In this document: positions 23,910 through 33,747 of the stretch, piece after piece
How positions within the stretch are numbered: position 1 is the first letter of the stretch
How the letters are laid out: every line of letters begins with the position of its first letter
Source of the DNA: Erythrobacter sp. AP23
Lineage (GTDB): Bacteria > Pseudomonadota > Alphaproteobacteria > Sphingomonadales > Sphingomonadaceae
Direction of reading: 5' to 3'
Assembly: GCF_001542855.1 (NCBI RefSeq)
Contig: NZ_LNBY01000019.1
Location: 1 to 64,000, forward strand
Length of the DNA: 64,000 nt
Made by a program: the position numbers and the translations under genes
The notes under the pieces: model-generated
The model's input: the letters and a program-made list of their open reading frames with translations, nothing else
Told to the model about the DNA's origin: nothing
The model's database searches: none

Positions 23910-26368
23910 TTCAGGTCTCCTTCTGGTGGGTTTGGGGGGTCGGAAGAGTGCGCATCGCTGCCGAGCAATTCGGCGGCCCAGTGGAGGCCGCGATACCTCA
24001 GCCAGTGGACGGCAAAGCCGCTCCGACCATGCTTTTCGATGATGCGGGACATAGCGAGCTGGTCGCTCTTGGAAGAAGCGGCGGCAAAGGCGAGCGCCAC
24101 TTCGCCAAGGCCAAGTTCGAACAGGCGATTGCCGCGAGAGGACTGACAGTAATAATCGCGCTTGGCCGTTGCCCGGCTGAGGATTTCAATCTGGCGGTCG
24201 TTCAGTCCGAAGCGGCGATAGATACCCAAAATCTGGGGTTCGACCGCCCGGTCATTGGGCAGGAAAATGCGCGTCGGACAGCTTTCGATAATCGCCGGCG
24301 CGATCGCCGAGGTCTCGATATCGGCAAGGCTTTGAGTGGCGAAAACGACGCTCGCATTCTTCTTGCGCAGGGTCTTGAGCCATTCGCGCAGCTGCGCGGC
24401 GAAGGCCGGACTGTCGAGCACCAGCCAGCCTTCGTCGATAATAATGAGTGTGGGCGAGCCGTCGAGGCGACCTCCGATACTGTGAAACAGATATGACAGC
24501 ACGGCGGGCGCAGCCGCCGATCCGGTCAGCCCTTCGGTCTCGAACGCCTGGAAACTCGCTTCGCCCAGCCGTTCGCTTTCGGCATCGAGGAGCCGTCCGA
24601 ACGGCCCACCGACGCAGTAGGGGGCAAGCGCCTGCTTCAATGCCTGCGATTGCAAAAGGACAGCAAGTCCGGTGAGCGTGCGCTCAGCGACCGGGGCGCT
24701 CGCCAGCGAGCTCAGCGCCGACCACAGATGATCCTTGGTCTCCGGATCGATTGCGACACCCTCCGCAGCGAGGATCGCCTGGAGCCATTCCGAGGCCCAG
24801 TTCCGCTCCGCCGGCTCATCGATCCGCGCCAGCGGTTGCAGCAGGACTGCCTCGTCGCTGTCCTCGGACAGACTCGATCCCAGATCCTGCCAATCGCCGC
24901 CGCAGGCGAGCGCCGCCGCACGGATCGAGCCGCCGAAATCGAAAGCGAAAATTTGCGACCCGGCATAGCGGCGAAACTGCAGCGCCATCATTGCCAGCAA
25001 GACCGATTTGCCCGCCCCGGTCGGACCGACGACGAGGCTGTGTCCGACATCGCCGACATGAAGCGAAAATCGGAACGGGGTCGAGCCTTCGGTCTTGGCG
25101 TAAAACAACGGCGGCGCGTCAAAATGCGTATCGCTTTCCGGTCCGGCCCAGACGGCCGAAAGCGGCATCATATGCGCAAGGTTCAGCGTCGAGATCGGGG
25201 GCTGGCGAACATTGGCGTAGACATGGCCGGGCAGCGATCCGAGCCAGGCCTCGATCGCATTCATGCCTTCGGTCACGCAGGTAAAATCGCGTCCCTGGAT
25301 GACCTTCTCGACCAGCCGCAGCTTCTCGGCGGCAAGCGCTGGCTCTTCGTCCCACACCGTAACGGTCGCGGTGACCAGCGCGAGCCCGACATGGTCGGCG
25401 CCCAGCTCCTGTAGAGCGGCATCGGCATCCTCGGCCTTGTTGGCTGCATCGTTGTCGACCAGCACCGAAGCCTCGTTGGTCATCACTTCCTTGAGGATCG
25501 CGGCGACCGATTTGCGCTTGGCGAACCACTGGCGGCGGATTTTCGAAAGCAGCTTCGTCGCGTCGCTCTTGTCGAGCATGATCGCCCGCGTCGACCAGCG
25601 ATAGGCGAAGCCCTGCGCATTGAGTTCATCGAGCAGCCCGGGGAAGGTCGCGCTAGGAAAGCCGATCACGGTCAGCGTCCGCAGATGGGCCGTACCCAGG
25701 CGCGGTTCGAGACCGCCGGTCAGCGGCTCGTCGGCAAGCAGCGCATCGAGATGCATCGGGGTTTCGGGAACGCGTACATCGTGCATCCGCGTCGAGATGC
25801 AGCTGTGAAGATAACTCAGTGTCTCGCCATCATCGAGCCATTGGACCTCTGGGAAGAACCCTTCGAACAGGCGCAGCAGCCGGTCGGTCCGATCGGCGAA
25901 GCCCTCGAGAAGCTCGCGCGGATCCACGCCCCTCTCGGCCTTGCCTTCGTAGAGCAAGCTTTCAGCCCGCGCGGCATCCTCGGCAGGAGGCATCCACAGG
26001 ACGGTCAGATAATAGCGGCTCTCGAAATGTGTGCCCTCCTCTGCGAACTGCGCGGCGCGCTCTCGTTCGACCAGTGCCGAGGCCGGATCGGGAAAGGCGC
26101 AGACGGGATAATCCAGTGCCGGACGGCGCACCGCCTCGACGAAGAGAGCCCAGCCAGACCCGAGCCTGCGCAGAGCACTGTTCAAGCGCGCCGTCATTGC
26201 AACCAGTTCGGCAGGGGTCGCGCTGTCGAGATCCGGCCCGCGAAAGCGAGACGTGCGCTGGAAGCTGCCGTCCTTGTTGAGCACGACGCCGGGGGCGACG
26301 AGCGCCGCCCATGGCAGGAAGTCCGCAAGCCGGTCGGCCTTGTTCCGATATTCGCGCAAGCTCAGCAT
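23906..26368 (-). CDS. trbE: Conjugal transfer ATPase TrbE (VirB4-like)
   Basis: This 820-residue cytoplasmic/inner-membrane ATPase powers pilus assembly and substrate transfer. It has a Walker A (GPTGAGKSVLLAMM, roughly residues 450-463), a Walker B (PTLIIIDEGWLVLDS) and the motif ATQSLADIETS typical of VirB4. The N-terminal CagE/TrbE domain is complete. The start MLSLREYRNKADRLADFLPW is the family norm. Confidence 0.95.
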   Translation of the reverse strand: MLSLREYRNKADRLADFLPWAALVAPGVVLNKDGSFQRTSRFRGPDLDSATPAELVAMTARLNSALRRLGSGWALFVEAVRRPALDYPVCAFPDPASALVERERAAQFAEEGTHFESRYYLTVLWMPPAEDAARAESLLYEGKAERGVDPRELLEGFADRTDRLLRLFEGFFPEVQWLDDGETLSYLHSCISTRMHDVRVPETPMHLDALLADEPLTGGLEPRLGTAHLRTLTVIGFPSATFPGLLDELNAQGFAYRWSTRAIMLDKSDATKLLSKIRRQWFAKRKSVAAILKEVMTNEASVLVDNDAANKAEDADAALQELGADHVGLALVTATVTVWDEEPALAAEKLRLVEKVIQGRDFTCVTEGMNAIEAWLGSLPGHVYANVRQPPISTLNLAHMMPLSAVWAGPESDTHFDAPPLFYAKTEGSTPFRFSLHVGDVGHSLVVGPTGAGKSVLLAMMALQFRRYAGSQIFAFDFGGSIRAAALACGGDWQDLGSSLSEDSDEAVLLQPLARIDEPAERNWASEWLQAILAAEGVAIDPETKDHLWSALSSLASAPVAERTLTGLAVLLQSQALKQALAPYCVGGPFGRLLDAESERLGEASFQAFETEGLTGSAAAPAVLSYLFHSIGGRLDGSPTLIIIDEGWLVLDSPAFAAQLREWLKTLRKKNASVVFATQSLADIETSAIAPAIIESCPTRIFLPNDRAVEPQILGIYRRFGLNDRQIEILSRATAKRDYYCQSSRGNRLFELGLGEVALAFAAASSKSDQLAMSRIIEKHGRSGFAVHWLRYRGLHWAAELLGSDAHSSDPPNPPEGDLK

Positions 26369-26371
26369 GGC

Positions 26372-26650
26372 TCAGACCTGCAGATGCGCGGGGAACCGCA
26401 GATGCCGCCGCGCGACATCGACGAATTGAGGATCGTGCCGGGCGGCCCAGACCGCGACCATGTGGCCGAGCGCGAAAAACGCGACGCCTGCGATCCACAG
26501 CTGCAGACCCAGTCCGATCGCACCCGCCAGCGTCGCGTTGGCGATGGCAAGTCCGCGCGGCGCACCGCCGAGCAGGATATGCTCGGTCAGCGCCCGGTGG
26601 ACAGGGACGGCAAAGCCGTTCGGCAGAGAAGATTGACCGCTATCCATCAC
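26372..26650 (-). CDS. trbD: Conjugal transfer protein TrbD (VirB3-like)
   Basis: This 92-residue inner-membrane protein has two adjacent hydrophobic segments (LAIANATLAGAIGLGLQLW and GVAFFALGHMVAVWAA) and the N-terminal PVHRALTEHILLGGAPR motif of VirB3. It lies between trbC and trbE with a four-base overlap to trbC. Confidence 0.91.
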   Translation of the reverse strand: MMDSGQSSLPNGFAVPVHRALTEHILLGGAPRGLAIANATLAGAIGLGLQLWIAGVAFFALGHMVAVWAARHDPQFVDVARRHLRFPAHLQV

Positions 26651-26979
26651 ACCAGTGCTCCGCCGCCGAAGGAGAAGAACGAAAGGAAGAAAGAGGACGC
26701 GGCAAAGGCGATCGAAAGCCCGAAGACGATCTGGATCAGGCGCCGGAAACCTCCCGAGGTATCCCCGAAAGCAAGTGCCAGCCCGGTGGCGATGATGATG
26801 ATCACCGCGACGATCTTAGCGACCGGGCCCTGGATGGATTCGAGGATCGCCTGGAGCGGCGCTTCCCACGGCATCGACGAGCCGGCGGCATGGGCGGGCG
26901 CCGCAAATGCCAGCGCAATGACGCTGCCAACGATCAAAGCGGACAGGCGCGGGTGCGCTCGCGACAAGATATGGGTCAC
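26647..26979 (-). CDS. trbC: Conjugal transfer pilin TrbC (VirB2-like)
   Basis: This 110-residue prepilin has a long signal peptide (to about AHAAGSS) and two hydrophobic helices separated by a short loop (IVAVIIIIATGLALAFGD; LSIAFAASSFFLSFFSF). It would be the major subunit of the mating pilus, possibly cyclised as in RP4. Four bases overlap trbB. Confidence 0.91.
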   Translation of the reverse strand: MTHILSRAHPRLSALIVGSVIALAFAAPAHAAGSSMPWEAPLQAILESIQGPVAKIVAVIIIIATGLALAFGDTSGGFRRLIQIVFGLSIAFAASSFFLSFFSFGGGALV

Positions 26980-27956
26980 GAATGGTCTCCTGTTGTGGAT
27001 GGAAGGGGTGCGAGGACGTATTCGCCGGCGGCATCGAGTCCGCGCACCTCGGCGAGTTCGGCAAGGCGCCGGCCGGTGCCGTCGCGTACGAGCACGGCGA
27101 TGATATCGATGGTCTCGGCGATCAGCGCGCGCGGCACGGTGACCACGCTTTCCTGGATAAGCTGTTCAAGCCGCCGCAGCGTACCAAGCGCCGAGCCGGC
27201 GTGAAGCGTGCCGATCCCACCCGGATGACCGGTGCCCCAGGCCTTGAGCAGATCGAGCGCTTCTGCACCGCGTACTTCACCAATGGGAATGCGGTCGGGC
27301 CGCAGACGCAGCGCGGACCGGACAAGATCGGACAGGGTCGCAACGCCCTCCTTGGTCCGCAGCGACACCAGATTGGGCGCTGCGCATTGCAGCTCCAGCG
27401 TATCCTCGATCAGGACGACACGGTCGGACGTGGACGCGACCTCGGCGAGCAACGCATTGGTGAGCGTCGTCTTGCCGGTCGAGGTGCCACCGACGACCAG
27501 AATGTTCTTCTTCGCAGCGACCGCACCGGCAAGCGCTTCCGCCTGCCATTTGCTCATGATCCCGGTCCTCACGTAATCGGCCAGCGCGAACACCGCGATA
27601 GCTGGTTTGCGGATGGCGAAGCTCGGGGCGGCAACCACCGGGGGCAGCAGACCTTCGAAGCGCTCGCCGCCTTCCGGCAGTTCGGCGGACACACGCGGTA
27701 CGCTTGCATGAACCTCGGCGCCGACATGATGGGCAACCAGCCGGATGATGCGCTCACCATCGGCTGCACTCATCAGACATTCGGTCGCCGCGAGACCCTC
27801 GCCCAATCGGTCGACCCAGAGACGCCCATCGGGGTTGAGCATGACTTCGATGACATCGGGCTCGTCGAGCCAGCGAGCGATGTCGCCGCCAAGCGCAGTG
27901 CGCAGCATGCGCGCACCGCGCGATGAGATTTCGGACCGAAGGGGGATAACGCTCAT
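26976..27956 (-). CDS. trbB: Conjugal transfer ATPase TrbB (VirB11-like)
   Basis: This 326-residue hexameric ATPase has a Walker A ([17 protein letters not shown]), an Asp box ([12 protein letters not shown]), a Walker B-like [11 protein letters not shown] and a His box ([15 protein letters not shown]). I chose ATG 27956 ([14 protein letters not shown]) because the frame extension to 28049 has no family homology. It is the first gene of the trb operon. The 241 bases to the divergent sspA gene must hold its promoter. Confidence 0.94.
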   Translation of the reverse strand: MSVIPLRSEISSRGARMLRTALGGDIARWLDEPDVIEVMLNPDGRLWVDRLGEGLAATECLMSAADGERIIRLVAHHVGAEVHASVPRVSAELPEGGERFEGLLPPVVAAPSFAIRKPAIAVFALADYVRTGIMSKWQAEALAGAVAAKKNILVVGGTSTGKTTLTNALLAEVASTSDRVVLIEDTLELQCAAPNLVSLRTKEGVATLSDLVRSALRLRPDRIPIGEVRGAEALDLLKAWGTGHPGGIGTLHAGSALGTLRRLEQLIQESVVTVPRALIAETIDIIAVLVRDGTGRRLAELAEVRGLDAAGEYVLAPLPSTTGDHS

Positions 27957-28197
27957 GGACTGCCTCGGATGCGGCAACCGACCACCGGCTGCATTCGCGA
28001 GGCAGATCAAAAAGACATTACTTTGCCCTCGGGCAACAGGGATCTGCAATCAGCGTAGAAGGGCGAAGAATAAGAAAGAAAGGACAAGATTGAATCGGGA
28101 GGGCGTCGCATTCAGGCTCGAACGCCGCGCGATCGTGGTTGCTTTGGCTGGCCAGGTTTGGTCTTATCGGTGCAACGATTTCAATAAAGGTTGTTCC

Positions 28198-29355
28198 TTG
28201 CGCAGACCCGGTCCCGCCTATCTCGATTTCATGGCCTCAACTCCGGTCGATCCCTCGGTGATCGATGCGATGACGGACGCGATGAGCCATGACTGGGGCA
28301 ATCCGCATTCGGATCACGCGCATGGTCTGCAAGCCTCGAAAATTGTCGAACGATCGCGCGAAGCGCTCGCGGCGCTGCTCGGTGCCGGGGAGGACGAAAT
28401 CCTCTTCACCAGCGGAGCAACCGAGGCGAACAACCTCGCCATCAAAGGTGTCATGAGCTCAGCCGAACGACGCGGAAACCATCTGTTGGTGTCGTCGATC
28501 GAGCACAAATGCGTGCTGGAAGCCGCCGGTTCGCTCATGAAAAGCGGGATCGAGGTCACCGAAATCCGACCAGGGTCAGATGGCCGCATTCGCGCAGAAG
28601 CCATCGCGCAGGCTCTAAGGCCCGACACGGCGCTCGTATCGGTCATGCACGCCAACAACGAGACGGGCGTCATTCAACCCGTGCGCGAGATTGCCGAAAT
28701 CTGTCATCGCCAGGGTGTCCTGTTTCACACAGACGCGGCGCAGACCGTCGGAAAGATCGATGTCGATTTCACTTATATCGGTGCCGATCTGCTGAGTTTC
28801 TCCGGTCACAAGTTCTACGGTCCCAAAGGGATCGGCGGGCTTGCCGTGTCGCGCGCCGCGAGGTTGCGGCTCGTTCCGCAGCTTGATGGCGGTGGACAGC
28901 AGCCTCTCGGACGCAGCGGCACGGTGCCGGTTCCGCTTTGTGCCGGGCTTGCAGCGGCGGCGCGGCTTTACGAGCGCCACGGCCAGTCGGCACGCACACA
29001 TATTCAATCATTACAAAGACTTTTCGAAGATCGGGTCACCAGGAAGGGATGTCCTTTCACTATCAATCCGCATGCCGAGCGCATCCCGGGTTGCACAAGC
29101 CTCAGGGCCGAGGGAGTGAATGCGGAAGACATCCTCTTGCATGCCCGCGGCGAACTATCGGCATCGACAGGCTCAGCCTGCAACTCAGGCAGCATCGAGC
29201 CGTCTTACGTCCTGTTGGCGCAAGGGCTTTCCTTTGACGAGGCTTCGTCGTCCGTTCGCATCGGGATTGGCCGAACCACTTCCGAGGCGGACATTGACCG
29301 TGCCGTCACTGCGCTCTTGGCTGCGTACGAGAAAGCCTACCGCGCCGCTGCCTGA
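28198..29355 (+). CDS. sspA: Cysteine desulfurase SspA/DndA-like
   Basis: This 385-residue PLP enzyme draws sulfur from cysteine for DNA phosphorothioation. The signature YLDFMASTPVDPSV opens the protein. The PLP contacts are HTDAAQTVGK and the Schiff-base Lys in SFSGHKFYGPKG. The sulfur-carrying Cys lies in the mobile loop STGSACNSGS. No ATG sits at the expected position. A TTG at 28198 with AAAGG seven bases upstream gives the family length. The four ssp partner genes follow on the same strand. Confidence 0.9.
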   Translation: MRRPGPAYLDFMASTPVDPSVIDAMTDAMSHDWGNPHSDHAHGLQASKIVERSREALAALLGAGEDEILFTSGATEANNLAIKGVMSSAERRGNHLLVSSIEHKCVLEAAGSLMKSGIEVTEIRPGSDGRIRAEAIAQALRPDTALVSVMHANNETGVIQPVREIAEICHRQGVLFHTDAAQTVGKIDVDFTYIGADLLSFSGHKFYGPKGIGGLAVSRAARLRLVPQLDGGGQQPLGRSGTVPVPLCAGLAAAARLYERHGQSARTHIQSLQRLFEDRVTRKGCPFTINPHAERIPGCTSLRAEGVNAEDILLHARGELSASTGSACNSGSIEPSYVLLAQGLSFDEASSSVRIGIGRTTSEADIDRAVTALLAAYEKAYRAAA

Positions 29356-29425
29356 AGCCTAAAACTTCGTACAAGAGGCGCGGGCAGGGTTGCCAACTGG
29401 GGGAAATCCCCAGTAGGAACAAATC

Positions 29426-30382
29426 ATGCTCAGAGGACCCCTTGGACAGCCCGGCGTCAAGACGCGCTTCGCGGGACATGAAACCTTCCCGCTGAGGCGG
29501 CTGTGGCTGCGCAAGGCTTACGATGCCGTCTGCGAGGATTCGGAAGCTCCGGCCCCCAATACCTTCGACAAGGACGAAGGGATCATCCGGTTCGGGGTCG
29601 GCAAGAATATGGTTGCGGCGATCAAGCATTGGGCGCTCGCGTGCCGAATCATTGAAGAAGACCCGGAGAGGGGTGTCGGTGCCTTGAAGGCAACGCCCTT
29701 CGGAGATCTCATCTTTGACCGCGATTCAGGTCTCGATCCGTTCATGGAAAGCCTCGCGACCACATGGCTGCTCCATTGGCAGATCGCCAGCAATTTCGAG
29801 CGCGCCACGACGTGGTATTATGCGTTCAACCATCTGAATGCACATGGGTTCGACCGCGACGGCATTGCCGAGCCGATCCGCCTGCTGTGTGCCCAACTCG
29901 ACCGGTCGCGGGCCTCCTCCACAACGATCAAGCGCGACGTGGAATGCTTTGTCAGATCCTATGTCGCCAAGGTCGGCGCGGGCGCGGTTGACGATCAGGT
30001 GGAAACCGTACTTGGCGAACTTGGCCTTATGCGCGAAGTGTCATCGCGATCGTTCGCTTTCCGCCATGGGCCCAAGCCCGGCTTGCCCGACGGTATCTTC
30101 CTTTTTGCGCTTGCAGATTTCTGGGCGAGGCGTGCGCCCGAGCAAGCAACGCTCGCCATCGATACGCTGGTATACGAGCCCGGATCGCCGGGGCGGATCT
30201 TCAAGCTAGACGAGGATGCGCTGATCGACCGGCTTGTCGATATCGAAAGGGTCGCCAAGGGCGCCTTTCTGTGGACCGACAGCGCAGGTGTGCGCGCGAT
30301 TGCCAGGCGGGGAGAAGGCCTGCCTGATCCGGCCTCCTTCATCGCCAGCGCCTATCCGCACACCAAGGCGCTCGCGGCATGA
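29426..30382 (+). CDS. sspB: DUF4007 protein SspB-like (phosphorothioation)
   Basis: This 318-residue protein carries DUF4007 near the N-terminus (TRFAGHETFPLRRLWLRKAYD; GVGKNMVAAIKHWALA), which then runs through most of the protein. SspB is reported as the nickase that gives access to the backbone for sulfur insertion. Its stop overlaps the sspC ATG by four bases. Confidence 0.86.
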   Translation: MLRGPLGQPGVKTRFAGHETFPLRRLWLRKAYDAVCEDSEAPAPNTFDKDEGIIRFGVGKNMVAAIKHWALACRIIEEDPERGVGALKATPFGDLIFDRDSGLDPFMESLATTWLLHWQIASNFERATTWYYAFNHLNAHGFDRDGIAEPIRLLCAQLDRSRASSTTIKRDVECFVRSYVAKVGAGAVDDQVETVLGELGLMREVSSRSFAFRHGPKPGLPDGIFLFALADFWARRAPEQATLAIDTLVYEPGSPGRIFKLDEDALIDRLVDIERVAKGAFLWTDSAGVRAIARRGEGLPDPASFIASAYPHTKALAA

Positions 30383-33300
30383 CGCAGGCCTATCTCTCAG
30401 ACCATGTTTCGGTCGCCCCGCGCTACCAAAGATCGATCAGGATCGATGCCGATTTTGGCCAGGCCGATCCCCTCTCCGGTTATGTACTTCAAGGATCGGC
30501 GCGCGATGCGTTGACCACCACGCTCCGCCTCGCGACAAACGGCCAGGGCGCGTTCACCTGGACGGGCCCTTACGGCGGCGGCAAGTCGAGCCTCGCGCTT
30601 GCGCTTGCCTCCTACTCGCTCGGGCGCGGGCCCGCCTACAGGGAAGCGAAGCAACTGCTTGGCGATGTGCCCGAAGTGGCCGACGTTTTCGGGCGTGCGC
30701 CCAAAGACTGGCTCTGCGTGCCGGTGAGCGGTCGGCGGGGCAACCCGGTGGAGGACCTGCGCGAAGCGCTCGCATCCGCAATCGCTGGCGAGCCGGGCCA
30801 CGCTCGGACCAAGCGGTCCAGGATGGAAGCCGCTGACGGGCGCGATATCGTCGAGCGGCTGCAACGCGAGGTTGAAGCGCGCGCCAAGGGCGGGGTTCTC
30901 GTCATTGTCGACGAACTGGGCAAATATCTGGAAGGTGCTGCCGATCACGCCGTCGACATCCATTTCTTTCAGGATCTCGCAGAGGCGGCCAATCGCAGCG
31001 AGGGAAGACTTATCGTTGTGGGCGTGCTGCACCAGGCTTTCGAGCGCTATGCGGATCGCCTCGGACAAAGCGTCCAGGACGAATGGCGCAAGGTTCAGGG
31101 CCGCTTTGCGGATGTCCCGATCATTACGGCGGTCGACGAGGTCATCGAATTGGTCGGTCGTGCCGTCACGACAGAGCGTTCGCACTCTCAGTCGCATCCA
31201 ATTGCCGCTATTGTAGCCAGCGAGATTGCCGAGCGGCGACCAGGCGTGCCCAAGGATCTTGCGGAAAGGCTCGACGATTGCTGGCCTCTCAACCCTGCGG
31301 CGGCAGCGCTGCTTGGGCCGATCACCCGGCGGCGCTTCAGCCAGAACGAACGCAGCCTGTTCGGTTTTCTTGCCTCGGCGGAACCCAGCGGCTTCACCGA
31401 ATTCCTTCAGCGAACGACACTCGCCTCGGGAAGAACGTTCGGACCGGCAGAACTGTGGGACTATCTTCAGGTCAATCTGGAGCCGGCGATCATGGCTTCG
31501 CCCGACGGCCATCGCTGGGCACAGGCCGCAGAGGCGATAGCGAGAGCGGGCCGCGACGGTACCCACCTGCGCTTGCAGATTGCGAAGACCGTGGCGGTCA
31601 TCGATCTGTTCAGCAATGGATCGGGACTGGCAGCCTCGCCCCGGACGATTGCGGCAAGCCTCGGTCATTCCGATGCGGACGTCGAAGAGCAGCTTGCCGA
31701 TCTCGTGAAGATTTCGGCGCTGGTCTACCGTCGCCATCTCGGCGCCTATGCAATCTATGCCGGCAGCGATTTCGACATCGAGGGCGAAATCGAGGCCCGC
31801 ATCGCCGAACGCGGGCGGCTCGAGATAGCGTCGCTGAACGATCTCGCCTCGCTGCAGCCGATTCTGGCCAAGCGGCATTACGCCGAATACGGCACCCCGC
31901 GCTGGTTCGACGCACAAATCGGCGAACTGGCGCCGCAAGGGCTTGGTCCGAAAGACGTTCGGATTACAGCCGGGGCTGCTGGCAAGTTCCTGCTGCTTCT
32001 GCCTGGGATCGACGTCGATCCCGACCAAGCGGAGGCGAGTCTGATCGAAGTCTCGCGCACGGAGCATCGGCACGGTCTGCCCGTAATTGTCGGTCTTGCA
32101 TCGAACAGTGCGGACATTCGCAAAACAGCGATCGAGCTCGAAGCCGCGCGCGACGTGCGCAACGAAAGCCCCGAATTGGCCGGAGATGCAGCCGCCAGGC
32201 GCGAGATCGATGCCCGCATTGCCCATTTGTCCGCGCAGCTGGAAGGTCTCCTGAGAGAGGGTTTCGAGCGCGCGCACTGGTTCGACACTGGTAAGCCGCT
32301 CGATTTGCAGTCGCTTTCCTATGGCCTGTCGCAAGCAGCAAGCGATATCGCCCGGCGGACTTTCCGGCAGGCTCCGATCGTGCATTCCGAACTCATCAAT
32401 CGTCGGCGGCCTTCGAGCAATTCCAATGCGGCGTTGCGAGCCCTGTTGCATGCTATTGTAGTGGGCCGCGGCGAGCAGCACTTCGGGATCAAGGGCTATC
32501 CGGCCGAGAAGGGCCTAGCGGTTACCGTTCTGGAACGCGCGGGTCTCTATGTCCGGCAAGGCGAGCGGTGGGACTTCGTTCCGCCCGGCGAAACCAGCAC
32601 GTTCGCCCCTCTCTGGTCGCTAACCGATGGCCTGCTCGAAGCCGGCGAGCAGGTTGGTGTTGCCGACATCTACCGGGCTTGGGGCGAGCCGCCTTACGGC
32701 GTGCAGCAAGGCGTGATGCCCCTATTGCTCGTGACCTATCTTTTCTCGCGCCGTCACAGCACTGCGATCTATGCGAAAGAGGCCTTCCAGCCGGCAATAT
32801 CCGATCTGGTCATGGATCTTCTGCTGCAGGACCCCGACCATATTGCGCTGAGATCGGTTCCGACCGATGCCGCGAATGCGGTCGCGCTGAAGGAGTTTGC
32901 AGCCGTCGCGAGCGAATTCGTCGAAGAGGCGCCGTCGGAGGAGCCGCTCGAGATAGCACAGGCGCTCGTGCAGTTTGCGTACAGCCTTCCCAACTGGTCG
33001 CGCAAGGCGCAAGCCACGCTCTCCAAGCAAGCAATCGATGTGCGTCGCTTGTTGCTAGATGCGGACGATCCCTACCAGCTCCTCTTCGTCGACATCCCCG
33101 AAGCGCTCGAGGCTTCGGGCGAAGGCACCGCACCTGCGCTGCGCACGGTCCTGAGCGAACTTGATCACGCTTACCCAGACATGATCGAGGATCTGAAAAC
33201 CCGGATGCTGGAGGGCCTGAAACACCGCGATGCAGGAAATCTCTCCGAGTTGGTGGAACGAGCCAAGCGAATAGCGGGTCACGGGGGAGACGACCTCAAG

Positions 33301-33747
33301 CTTCGAGGCTTCATCACGAGGCTGGCCGAGTTCGATGGGTCGACGGAAAGCATGGCGGAAATTTGCGGTCTCGTGATGGGTAAGCCGGTGACGACGTGGC
33401 ACGATCTCGAGCCGAGTCGGGCGGCGATGCAGCTGTCGGAATACGCCTACCGGTTCCGCCGCGTGGAACTGTTCGGCGACAGCGACCAGCAACCGACCCA
33501 GACCGCGGTGATGGTGATGGCGGGTGTCGGGTCGACCGAACGAAGCGTCGTCCGCAGAGCACAGATTGCAACCGAGGCGCAGAAGCGCCTCGGGCCACTC
33601 CTCGACGAGATTGGCAAGACGCTCGACGCCGCCCGGCTCGAGCCCGATATGGTGCTCGCTGTGATTGCGGAGCTCGCACAGCGTCATATCGAGGATGACG
33701 GCGAGCGCGATGTCACTGTGCCCATTAGCGCGGAGAAGGAAGCGTGA
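30379..33747 (+). CDS. sspC: Large ATPase SspC-like (phosphorothioation)
   Basis: This 1122-residue P-loop protein has a Walker A, GPYGGGKSS, at residues 63-71 and a Walker B, GGVLVIVDELGKYLE, near residue 175. The remaining 900 residues have no recognisable enzyme motif and probably mediate assembly with SspB and SspD. It sits between DUF4007 and PAPS-reductase genes with four-base overlaps on both sides, which fixes the family assignment better than its own sequence does. Confidence 0.85.
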   Translation: MTQAYLSDHVSVAPRYQRSIRIDADFGQADPLSGYVLQGSARDALTTTLRLATNGQGAFTWTGPYGGGKSSLALALASYSLGRGPAYREAKQLLGDVPEVADVFGRAPKDWLCVPVSGRRGNPVEDLREALASAIAGEPGHARTKRSRMEAADGRDIVERLQREVEARAKGGVLVIVDELGKYLEGAADHAVDIHFFQDLAEAANRSEGRLIVVGVLHQAFERYADRLGQSVQDEWRKVQGRFADVPIITAVDEVIELVGRAVTTERSHSQSHPIAAIVASEIAERRPGVPKDLAERLDDCWPLNPAAAALLGPITRRRFSQNERSLFGFLASAEPSGFTEFLQRTTLASGRTFGPAELWDYLQVNLEPAIMASPDGHRWAQAAEAIARAGRDGTHLRLQIAKTVAVIDLFSNGSGLAASPRTIAASLGHSDADVEEQLADLVKISALVYRRHLGAYAIYAGSDFDIEGEIEARIAERGRLEIASLNDLASLQPILAKRHYAEYGTPRWFDAQIGELAPQGLGPKDVRITAGAAGKFLLLLPGIDVDPDQAEASLIEVSRTEHRHGLPVIVGLASNSADIRKTAIELEAARDVRNESPELAGDAAARREIDARIAHLSAQLEGLLREGFERAHWFDTGKPLDLQSLSYGLSQAASDIARRTFRQAPIVHSELINRRRPSSNSNAALRALLHAIVVGRGEQHFGIKGYPAEKGLAVTVLERAGLYVRQGERWDFVPPGETSTFAPLWSLTDGLLEAGEQVGVADIYRAWGEPPYGVQQGVMPLLLVTYLFSRRHSTAIYAKEAFQPAISDLVMDLLLQDPDHIALRSVPTDAANAVALKEFAAVASEFVEEAPSEEPLEIAQALVQFAYSLPNWSRKAQATLSKQAIDVRRLLLDADDPYQLLFVDIPEALEASGEGTAPALRTVLSELDHAYPDMIEDLKTRMLEGLKHRDAGNLSELVERAKRIAGHGGDDLKLRGFITRLAEFDGSTESMAEICGLVMGKPVTTWHDLEPSRAAMQLSEYAYRFRRVELFGDSDQQPTQTAVMVMAGVGSTERSVVRRAQIATEAQKRLGPLLDEIGKTLDAARLEPDMVLAVIAELAQRHIEDDGERDVTVPISAEKEA

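Noticed and set aside
24650-27926. Long open frames antisense to trbE-trbB (254 to 472 codons)
   Set aside because: High-GC DNA gives long shadow frames. The minus-strand genes have full family motifs and tight overlaps.
30397-32481. A 694-codon antisense frame inside sspC
   Set aside because: It is a shadow of the GC-rich ATPase gene with no motif and no start signal.
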